64,000 bases of DNA from the NCBI GenBank assembly GCA_023053575.1, contig JAKZAP010000012.1, positions 9,300,230-9,364,229 on the forward strand, given 5' to 3'. Positions within the stretch are counted from its first letter, which is position 1; each line of letters starts with the position of its first letter. Source of the stretch: Branchinecta lynchi. Lineage: Eukaryota; Arthropoda; Branchiopoda; Anostraca; Branchinectidae. Positions 28,801 to 40,800 of this stretch are shown one piece after another. Both the position numbers and the translations under genes were made by a program. The notes below the pieces were generated by a model. It saw only the letters and a program-made list of their open reading frames with translations. It was not told the DNA's origin and did not search any database.

Positions 28801-31800
28801 AACTTGGAAATAGTCACTTCCCCCATTTGACCACTGTGGGGGGAGTGGAGGAAGGGGGAGTCCGGAATACTGACGTATATACAACTTTTGCACGGGTAAT
28901 CGGATGTTAATGAAACTTGATATTTGGAAAGATATCGAGTCTGAGATGTCACACTTCAAGTCCGGAATGGATCCGGTGACATTGGGGGAGTACGAGGGGG
29001 GGGACCGGAAATCGTGTGACTTGTTCAGAGTGGACGGATTGGAATGAAACTTGGTGGAAGGACAAGCACAAGCCCTAAATAAATAGTTGACAAGACCGGA
29101 CCGGATCCGAGCACTGTGGGGGGAGCTAGAGAAAGGGTTCAGGAATTCCGGTGATCCCGAGTTAAGATGCTTATATATGTGGTAGGACGATGAAACCTTG
29201 CAGGCGAATCGGGGACTTGACAATTTTAACTCAAGAACGGTCGTTTCTCCGATTTGACGATCATGGGGGGAATGGAGGGAGGGGTAATCCGGAATATTGA
29301 GAAACGTCCAACTTTTGAACGGATGATCGGATCTTAATGAAACTTGATATTCGGAAAGAGCTCTTGTCTTGATGTCACATTTCAAGTGCGGATAGGATCC
29401 GATCAATGCGGCGGAGTCGGGGGGGGGGGCGGAAATTTTGTGACACACTTAGAGGGTAGCGATTGGGATTACACTTGGTAGGAAGAACAAGCGTAGCTTA
29501 ACATTAGACACTTCGATAAGATTGGCGTAGAAACTGTCACTTCCCGCATCCCACCATCCCTTGAATTACTCACCTTGTAATCGCAAAGTACAAAAATACA
29601 CTGAAGCAAAATCTTTATTTTAATGATCCCTATGAGCCCATGATCATTTTATGCCTGGGGTTTTGCTTAGAAATGACTTTCTACCACCCTTAAAGTGCAC
29701 ATTCTAACCGAAAAGTAAAAAAATGCTTTTGACCCAAACCATGTATATTCATGATCCTGCAGGTCCAAGGATCATTTTTGCCTCAAGGGTTTTGACTACA
29801 GGTGAATTTCTTGCTCCTTAAAGTGCGTATTATCACAGCCAAGTGCAAAAAAAACTTTTTTTTTACCAAACGGTACATTTTCGTGATTTCCAAGGGTCCA
29901 TTGCCAGTCTTATCAGAAGGGTTTCGCTTACAAATGTTCACAACAAACCTACGAATTGGCAAATTCCTACTTTCGGCCTTTTACCAAGCCTTGCAAGTGC
30001 CATATGAGCTTACAGCTCTTGTTTGTCGATATGTTGGTTTTATGTTGTAGATGATTTTCAACAGAAGCTGGTTTTAGTAACTGTTTTTCATTCAGTAAAC
30101 AACCGTGAAACAAATTTGTTGGAGTTCATCTCTAAAATCTCAGCTGAACTATCCCGAGCCAGTGCGCTGGTGAGGGATAATAAGGGGATTAATCAAGACT
30201 TACCAGAGGTGAAGTTTGATCCTTGCTATCCGGAACAAGGAGAGCACTGGCAAAGCGAGAGTTCAGCTCCCACCCTCCCAGCCCTAGGTTTTTGTTTTAT
30301 TTTTGGTAGAACTCCAAAAAACTTGTATCACGGGTTCTGAATCTTGATCAGCCTAGCACGCTACCCGCTCGTAGGTTGGACGCGGATCTGGTACCAGTGG
30401 TACCAGAACAGTTTACAGTCTTTTCCCCTCCTTTATTTATTCATTTATTTCCGTCAGAATTGAGTAGTACAAAATAACGTATAAAACAGAACTATGCCTA
30501 AACCATCTGGTCCATTCATTTACACATAAACACTATAAAAAATACACACGATTTCGACAACTAAGTTACAATTATTTACGCACTATATTTTTCACTTGTT
30601 AAAAAATGGGTACAGGTTGTGGGTTTGGGGGGCTACCGAAGTTGGTCATCTCTTTCTTTATAACTGGGTCTTTTACTTTAAAATTGGAAACCAGCTGCGC
30701 ATTACTGAAAGAAATGGGAACCCAAGGAGAAATTTGGAAAATTTGAAATATGAAATTTTAATAGCAGATTTGTCGCAAATTCGAAAATTTTCTACGATTG
30801 TTGCAGCAAAAAGAACATGAGGTAAATCAACAGCGGTGAACAATAACCCGAGGATGTTTCCTTTGTTTCCCTACATAATGGAAATTGGTAGACTATTGTT
30901 TTACCCCCCGTTGTGTGTTATCCCAGTCGTTTTATGTTTTATATAGTTTGTCTTCAGTATTTTTGGATGTAGTTTGACCATGTTCTTATGTTGATTATTC
31001 TGGTTATTCTTTAATTTATGTTTGACTTTACAACCTGTTATTCGGGCAGTCTGTAATTCGTGTTGCAGTATATAATATTGAATTGAATTGAACACTCGAC
31101 GCTATAATGACTAAAGAGGTATGGTGTTATTTTGTCGCTTCCTGACATTCCGAGTAATATTAACCCGACCTAGTGGGTGTGTAAATAGATAAATGTTTGA
31201 AATTAAGAAGAAGTCCGACAACAAGTGAAGACACTTATAATGTTTTGACAATTAATCTAGTATTACATATTTTATATTTTTGCTGTTTGATATACCGTTT
31301 AATTATCTTACAAAAGTTTAAAATGAATTGTATAGATCAACTATATTCGGTTTAAGTTGACAGTCCTATGTTATCTGTTGTAAAATCGATATTCAAGATG
31401 ATTGATTGAGCGTTTATCTAATATTTTTGTTCTTATTTTATGTATATGGCCCTTGGCCCTTTGAAATACACCAATCTATCTATCAAGTTCAAGTTCAATG
31501 GGTTTATTAACAATACAAAATAAATCATACATATACAAAACACTCAGTCCATTTCTGGACGCCGAGAACCACAATCATTACATTTTAAACATAATACGCA
31601 GAGTGGTCACTGCTCCTGCTCTCAGACACAACCTTGCCTCTCAAAAAACTAACCAATTACCTTCCTGCACATTCCCCCAGGGGAAGCCACCCCATCATAA
31701 AAATAAAAATAAATTTATTATTATTTTATTCTTAAGCATAATTTTTTTATTTTATTTTATCAGACCTTATTTAATTATTCTTCTGTAATGCTAATAAATG

Positions 31801-34800
31801 ATTTAGCATTTCTTATCTATAATGATTATTGCAGGCGAGCGACACTTCAACGCTTACAAAGAGCCCTTGCTCTACTTCGAAGTCTTATTCCTAACGGCAC
31901 AGTTTGAGGCTGCAGCTGAGTTCTTGTCACGGATCGACAAGTGGCGCAGTCTGGCAGTTCATGTGGCGCTGGCACTTCGTGAAGCAAAGCTGTTGTTGCT
32001 GCCGGAGTCGGTCCAGTCCCCGCTTGGTAAGTTTTGTAGCCACCCAGGTCTATCAGAAGTAAATGCATTGAAATAATAGTTGTGTTTCACCCTCTTCCAG
32101 CACCTCTTGCAATACAAAAGGGGAAGGGGTGGAACTGAACCATTTTCTGTGAGTGCTCTTGAGCTGAGATAATTATTCAGTCTGATTCGGTTCTAATTTA
32201 TTTAAAAAAAAAACATTCAACAAAATCCTTAGAAAAAAAACACACTAAATCTTAAGAAGCCTCGTTGCCTGTGCACAATGTTTTTTTTTTCACCTTTCAT
32301 GAACATTCCGACAGATAGTCCTTCAGCTAAGCTGACTGCGAATCATATTTGACGGTGCAAAACTGATAAGTCAGCTACATTTCATTAGAGCTATATTTCG
32401 ACAAGTTCATTTAGCTTGAGCGGCTTGAGCTTGAAGAGGACTCTTACCAAGTAGGGCCGAAATATAGCTCTAATAAAATGTAGCTGACTTATCCGCTTTG
32501 CACCGTCAAACACATTCTGACCCCGATCTGACGAGTTTGACGACGAGAACTGACGAGATGACGCATGTTCGAACTATCGACTTTTGAATTGGGCAGACTG
32601 AAGGGTTGGCGCAGAGACGCCGACCCTCTAGTGAAAGATTTTCTTCTAGCGGACTTTCAGTGATGTAGTAGACTATGAGCAGCCTTTTTTTCACAGTTTC
32701 GAAGCTTCCGACGGACAGGATGCCCATGAGGCGTCTCAACTTAGCCCGTCTTGTGATGTTGTATACGAAGAAGTTCGAGCGATCGGATGTCAAAGACGCT
32801 CTAAACTACATCTTCTTCCTAAGGTAAGGATATTTGCCCCTGCTTACCTTATAAAGGTTTAGCTCCCCTGCTTACCTTATAAAGGTTTAGCTCACCTGCT
32901 TACCTTATAAAGGTTTAGCTCCCCTGCTTACCTTATAAAGGTTTAGCTCACCTGCTTACCGTAATACCTACGCATGACGTCACGACTAGGGGCTTCTTCG
33001 CGTCAAGGCTGGAACGCATTTTTCTACTGTCGGCAAAATATCATGCCACGCGCTACAGTGATCGTAAGTGTCACTTTATTACACTACATGGAAAGGCGGG
33101 AAAACACGGCCGTCTTCATCAACAAGACCAAAGGTTTCGATGGGATCCCAAAAATTCAATATCTGATCCAGACAACTGGGTCTTGTCTTAGCCAGATCCA
33201 GTCTTCGCCAGACTCCTTGAACATTTTTACAATTAAAATTCAGAAACAGATTAAGGCCAAATAGCTAATCACCTGAGAAAACCAAGTTCAGATTTGGATT
33301 CAGCATGTGTGTTTACCCCTATAAGTCATATCTGTTTTGACGAAAACTTCCTGCCACTTCTGCCAATTTCCCGGTTCCGGCCGAACTCCAGAACTACTTG
33401 TCCGGCGAAAAAAGAAAGCTCAAAGACGAAATCAGGGTATCTTCTTTCCCCAGTAATGAACATCTAATCAACTTCACATAGAAATTTAGCTTATAACAAA
33501 TTTTCCGATTCCAGCCGGATTCCGGTCGAACTATATGTCCGGGTAAAATACGATTGTCACACAGGGACTCAGCATCTCTTCTTACCCCTAAATCGCTTAT
33601 CTAATCAACTAGAAATAAAACTTTGACTTCCAACAGTTTTCCGGTTTTGGCCGGATTCCGGACGAACTACATGTCCGGGTAGAAACTTGTTTTCACATAA
33701 GTGTTCAGCACGTCTTCTTGCCCTAAATCGAACATCCAATCAACTCCAAATTAAACTTTTAATTTTGACAAACTTTCCGGTTTGGGCCGGATTCCGGTCG
33801 AAATACTTGTCCGTCGAGAAAATAGTTTTCACCATCGTCTTCAGCATGTCTCCCTACCTCTAAATCGAACATTTAATCAACTTCAAATAAAACTTTTACT
33901 TTCAACAAACTTTCCGGTTTGGGCCGGATTCCGGGCGAAATACTTGTCCATCGAGAAAATAGTTTTCACCATAGTCTTCAGCGTGTCTTCCTACCCCTAA
34001 ATCGAACATCTAATCAATTTCAAATAAAACTTTTACTTTCAACAAACTTTCCGGTTTGGGCCGGATTCCGGGCGAAATACTTGTCCGTCGAGAAAATAAT
34101 TTTCACCATCGTCTTCAGCATGTCTTCCTACCCCTAAATCGAACATCTAATCAACTTCAAATAAAACTTTTACTTTCAACAAACTTTCCGGTTTTGGCCG
34201 GATTCCGGGCGAACTACTTGTCCGATGACAAAATGGTTTTCACCATCGTGTTCAGCATGTCTTCTTACCCCATAATCGACTATCACATTAGCTGTTTCAA
34301 AATATTTTGTTTGTCCCTTAATTTCAATCCCCTCCCCCACCCCTAAATGTAGAGCTACAAAGCCCATCTACGAACTTGACTGGTCCGACGACCCAACGAA
34401 CCTTCTCACCAAGTTTCATCAAAATATCTCATTCCCTTCGAGAGTTATCGTGCTTACAGACGGACGGACGGACGGACGGACAGACGGACAACTTTTGCGA
34501 TGTCATAGGTATCCCTCCACTTACGTTTTGGGATCCCAAAAAGTACGTGACTTACCTGTAATACTACATTAGAGGTATGCTAATGTGAATATTGCCTAAC
34601 AGTGAACGGTCGCCGAAGAAAAACATTAAAATCCATGACAACACTAAAAAGTTTCTCCGCGTAAGGATTAAAGTTGACTGCAGTAATTACTACTGGGATT
34701 AATCTTATCTCTACTGAGATAAGATTAATCCAAAGTAGAGATAAGATTACCTTTTTAGAGACAAAATTGATTCCATGCAGTAACAAGATTTTTTTACAAT

Positions 34801-37800
34801 TAAGGCAACTTTTGCTGCAAAATACTTGCTGCCAAAACAGCTAATCCATTAACATATTTGACATGTGCCAATCTTTATTTATAGATTTGCTGTTACTTTA
34901 CTGTTAACTGCCATCTTGCATTCCTTTCGTTTTGCTAAGCAGAACGTAACTTAGATGGTGTTCAAACTTGCAGATTCATTCAAGAAGAACAAGACCAAAG
35001 GTTTCGATGGGATCCCAAAAATTCAATATCTGATCCAGACAACTGGGTCTTGTCTTAGCCAGATCCAGTCTTCGCCAGACTCCTTGAACATTTTTACAAT
35101 TAAAATTCAGAAACAGATTAAGGCAAAATAGCTAACCACCTGAGAAAACCAAGTTCAGATTTGGATTCAGCATGTGTGTTTACCCCTATAAGTCATATCT
35201 GTTTTGACGAAAACTTCCTGCCACTTCTGCCAATTTCCCGGTTCCGGCCTAACTCCAGAACTACTTGTCCGGCGAAAAAAGAAAGCTCAAAGACGAAATC
35301 AGGGTATCTTCTTTCCCCAGTAATGAACATCTAATCAACTTCAAATAAAAATTTAGCTTATAACAAATTTTCCGATTCCAGCCGGATTCCGGTCGAACAA
35401 TATGTCCGGGCAAAATACGATTGTCATACAGGGACTCAGCATCTCTTCTTACCCCTAAATCGCTTATCTAATCAACTAGAAATAAAACTATGACTTCCAA
35501 CAGTTTTCCGGTTTTGGCCGGATTCCGGACGAACTACATGTCCGGGTAGAAACTTGTTTTCACATAAGTGTTCAGCATGTCTTCTTGCCCTAAATCGAGC
35601 ATTAATCAACTCGAAATAAAACTTTTAATTTGACAAACTTTCCGGTTTGGGCCGGATTCCGGTCGAAATATTTGTCCATCGAGAAAATAGTTTTCACCAT
35701 CGTCTTCAGCATGTCTTCCTACCTCTAAATCGAACATTTAATCAACTTCAAATAAAACTTTTACTTTCAACAAACTTTCCGGTTTGGGCCGGATTCCGGT
35801 CGAAATACTTGTCCGTCGAGAAAATAGTTTTCACCATCGTCTTCAGCATGTCTTCCTACCCCTAAATCGAACATCTAACCAATTTCAAATAAAACTTTTA
35901 CTTTCAACAAACTTTCCGGTTTGGGCCGGATTCCGGGCGAAATACTTGTCCGTCGAGAAAATAATTTTCACCATCGTCTTCAGCATGTCTTCCTACCCCT
36001 AAATCGAACATCTAATCAACTTCAAATAAAACTTTTACTTTCAACAAACTTTCCGGTTTTGACCGGATTCCGGGCGAACTACTTGTCCGATGACAAAGTG
36101 GTTTTCACCATCGTGTTCAGCATGTCTTCCTACCCCATAATCGACTATCACATTAGCTGTTTCAAAATATTTTGTTTGTCCCTTAATTTGAATCCCCTCC
36201 CCCACCCCTAAATGTAGAGCTACAAAGCCCATCTACGAACTTGACTGGTCCGACGACCCAACGAACCCTCACACCAAGTTTCATCAAAATATCTCATTCC
36301 CTTCGAGAGTTATCGTGCTTACAGACGGACGGACGGACGGACGGACAGACGGACGGACGGACGGACGGACAGACGGACGGACGGACGGACGGACAGACGG
36401 ACAACTTTTGCGATGTCATAGGTATCCCTCCACTTACGTTTTGGGATCCCAAAAAGAAGCAGTTAATAATAAAATATATGGGACTGAACGTTTGTGCCAG
36501 GATGGGCAAGCACAACCCTTAATCAGTTGGCAATTATTTCATATCAAGTTTGTTATTTTTCTTTTCGATTTCACTCTTTTGTAAGTAAGTGGAAAACAGG
36601 ATAGTCACATAGTTAAAGAAGTGAGATAGAAAAAAAGTAAAGATTAAAGTAATACAGTGGTTCGCAATTATGGATTTTAGAGTATGGTTTTAGCTTATAG
36701 GGTACTCTGTCTGGTGGTGTTTGTTTCGTTTTTATTTGTAGAAGTTCTTTATGTGTAGAGGTGGTGATTAGTAAAAAAAGGTTTATAATTGTATTAAAAT
36801 AAGAATAAATAAGTATTAAGATTGGTAAATTTGAATTTAAAAAAATGAATTAAATAGTTGAAATGGGGAAGTTAAAGTTTATTAAATTTTAAAGTGTGTA
36901 TGTTTGTTTAGAAAGAGTATCAGAATCAGAATCAGAATCATTTATTTTACACAAGCTATCGTAGTCAAGAAGAGACTCAACTAAATGGCGCTTGGGCTTA
37001 CAACTTAAAAGAGGACACAAATAAGAACAGAAACTTCAGCACTTATTAAACACTGACGTGTAATACGGAACGAACGTGTTTGAAAACCTATTTGTTCGTG
37101 TGGTAGGCGGTACCAGTTTTTCTTTGTTTTTGGACCTAGTGTCAACTCGATTCGGCATGACCGGTGGTAGTATGGCCCTATGTTTGTCACTTCGTAGAAG
37201 GAATTGACCAAATTTGCATATCAAACTGAACCGACGGTCGTAAAGGGACGGTAGTTGTAAGGTGGATAATGCATACCTCTATTGTAATACAAGCTACTTT
37301 TGCAGTCGAATACTGGAATTTCTTCTGGGACACCAACGAAATCTCTCTGACTTGCTCACTTGCCTTGTTTTGCTGTCTTACCCTAGGTTCACACAGACAT
37401 TTTATAAGTAGTGAACTGATAGACAAAAATGCTCCTCAACCGGGATTTGAACTAGGACCCTCTGCTTACAAGGCAGTCGCTCTACCATCTGAGCTACCGA
37501 GGGGCTTGTGAACAGAGTTCGCAAACCACTACAATAGTCTGGTAGAAGCCGGCCATAGGAACAGTGATCCCGCCCGAAGGCAAATTCATATATGTATTAT
37601 TATTCACACAGACGTTCACACTGAGGCGATATCGGCCATCGCCGAGATTTTCGTCACCAAAATCGGCGGTTTCTGTTGCTTCGTCAGGCGATTTTCAATG
37701 TTGGGAAAATTCAACTTTAATCGGGCGACAGTACGATTTTATCCACGCAACAGCAACATTTCGTGTTAAATTCTGTTGCCGACGAAAACTCAGTGTGAAC

Positions 37801-40800
37801 ATCCAGGCGATAAAAATCTTTTGTCGCTGCGATTGAAAAATCTCGTTCATCGCCGCGATTTGCTGTGTGTGAATCTGGGGTTAGATGCGTACCATGCTGT
37901 CGACAGTTGTTTTTGAGAAGTTATTCATCGGAAAAAACGGCTGTGTAAATTTTGTCCTATTTTAGCTAGAAGTCAATGGGCCTGGGAAAAGACTTAAACA
38001 TCCAAACTTAGGGTAATTTTTCACTTTTCGAAATATGTTTCGCTCGCTGGAACACTATTCTGGAATCTGGGGATATCCTTATGTCGTATTGTTTTGTCCA
38101 GAACAGGTCAACCCAGTTCCAATTCTGTCAAAAGTAGACAGCGCTGGGTACCATCTGTTTGTTGTCGCTGCTGCCTGTTGTCTGGCCGTAGCGAAACGTA
38201 TAAGACCTTACCTTAGACCTTAGTTAGACTGCTAAGTAAACCACGGCATTCGAAGAATGCTAATCTAGATTCCTTACAGATTCCTTACCATGATTTGATA
38301 TCTTAGGCAGCTCATGTTGAAAATAAATTTTGAGTTGGTGCGAGGTTAAATGAATAAGAATCCAATCTATTATCCTTAAGCGAACCAGATTCTTCGCATA
38401 TTTCTTTTAAATTAAGCTGATTATCTCGAAGAGATCTAAGTTCCTCCTGCACCTCCAGAGGCCCTTAGGACATCCAAGAGAGCCGCCAGTCATATCTCAT
38501 AGGGACTGCTGCCCATAGATCTCCCCATTCGGGCTGGATAGACGCGTTGATATTGTAGAGATCCGACCAGTAGTCACGGCGAAGTGTTCTTCAGTCGCCC
38601 TCTACGACTGGATCCCTCTGGATGCCACTGGAGGATAGCGTTGGGGAGTCTGGTGCTTCCCATCCTGATTGTATGGGCCAGATACCGGCAGCAGCGGATC
38701 TTGATAACTTCAGTAATAAGGGGTTTCCCTTTCTGTCCAGTGTATGTTTAAGCTCCTGCAAAGGCAGGTGGTTTCAAAGGCTAGAAGACATTTCCCGTGC
38801 TGTTGGCTGGGGTGCCACGTCTCGGATCCGTACCGAAGTAGGAGAGAACCTTGCTCTAACGTATAAGAGAGGAAGAAAATAACTGAGAAAATATGTTAGA
38901 GGATGTAACTTCGAACGACACAGTATGGGCTCCATCCGCAAAAGATCTTGGAGCAAAGGTGATGTGTTGGCTCCAGATCGGCCGTCTATTCCCCCCTCCC
39001 CTCTCGTCATCCGAGTGTCGGTCTGAGAAGAACACTGGCAATCAGTTTTCTCCACATCCTGCTAATTCTTCTGCCCAATTTTTACATAATTTCATCCCAT
39101 CATTTATTTCTGGTCAAAGCTTGTAAGTAAGTAAGTAATAAGTAATTTATTTATGACCCGCCATTTCGGAAAGGCGGAGTAAATGAAGAAAGTAAACAAA
39201 ACACATACAAACACAATGTAAGTGTATTAGTTAATGTGTTGCGTGTCTGTGTATTTCGTAAATATTTTATTCCTCTTCAGCTTTAAACTATTTGGAAAAT
39301 AAACTTGATTGATTGATCTTTTTGTTTCTAGAGACCTCACTACCCCAGACGGCCGCAAGCTCTTTACTGTTTGCGTTACCGAAATCGCACTTGAAACCAG
39401 GCAGTACGACCAGCTTCTCGGTCGTATGGAACCAGATGGTTGCCGAAGCCCTGGTTTGATCGACCGGTACCAGGGAGTGGACGTGTCGGTGCAAGAGGTT
39501 GTCGAAAATGTTGCAGAGCTAGCGGAGAGCAATGGACAGTTTGAAGATGCCGTTAAGCTGTATGACCTTGCTAAGGTAGGGTCTCAGACAGAGATGGGCG
39601 AATCCGAATCTGGATTCGGATTCAAATCCGGGCTTCGTTCTTTTGGCCGGATTCGAATCTTCTGCTTGTCAGTCTGGATTCGTGATTCGGACTCGGCTTC
39701 CAAACCTTGAATCTTACGAATCCGCTCCAGTTTCTAATCTTTTCCCAATTTTTACACACTATGCTTAAGGTACTATGCTGACCCATACTATAACAAGCAT
39801 ACGTGAAAATCTAGAAATGTGGTTCACGTACCGTCTCATTTGCTTCAGGCATCTGTGCTTTTTAGTCACCCTTGATTTTTAAACTATAGCCTATGTACAT
39901 GATTTGGTTTTTCTTAAAGTCGGATTGGAATCCGGATTTCAATCATCAGCCTGAAGTGATGGATTCGGATTCATACCTAGCCCTGGATTCGGACTCTCGT
40001 CCATCAGTGGTTTCAGAGAAATTTCACTCGTATCGCAGCGACAAGACTGCAATCTACTATGCTCATGGATCTATTTGAATCACTACTACTACCTCACGGT
40101 AACCAATCCGGTCGTACCTCACGGTACCACTTCGGATTGGTTCCTTCTCTTCTGCGCTCCACCGAGCTTGCGAAGATCGGTTTTCAGAAATTGACTTTGA
40201 TTGATTTTTGAAAAAAAATTAATTCATTTCATTAAAGTGATTTTTATCTGTTTTATAAGTTTTTGGCAAAATGTTCGCCAAATGAGTCTTTCGTGTACAT
40301 TGTGGTAGATAAGTTTTGTATCGATTGATGAATTTGCTTACGAATTGTGTTTAGTTATGTTTGGACGTAGAAGTCAAATTCAGCGTTCACGCTGTGAAAG
40401 TTACTTTTTAGAATTAAAAATCCACTCTACTCTACTCTACACAGACGTAAGTCTATTTCATTCAGGCCAAGACAAAAAGTTGACACGCACCTAAATGGTA
40501 GTGACACTACCACCACTAGCGATAGATAATGTCCTCTCTGAAACTTAATCAGTCGTGCACTGGTGCTAGATCCGGTAGCTCCATATTCCGAACACAGCAA
40601 AAAAAGATACAAACTCCACTGTTTCCTGGATGTGTGCAGACCAGATCTTCGATTGTACTAGAATGAAACTCGTGGGTTTGTCTCGCTTTGAATATTGCGA
40701 GCGTAATGGGCGGTGCTACGAGTAAGGCCTGTTTACGATGTATGGGAAGCATACTCGCTCGTGTTGTTTTGCTTTATCTCAGGCAAGGGATCTGGCCACA

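Noticed and set aside
33782..34200. CRISPR-like regular spacing
   Set aside because: Whole 137-bp units repeat with no unique spacers, in a eukaryotic intron.
33782..34346. Serial 72-codon open frames in the 137-bp repeats (also near 35647 and 59069)
   Set aside because: The frames repeat with the DNA unit, overlap each other, and have no start context or protein family pattern. They are a by-product of a tandem repeat whose length leaves one frame open.
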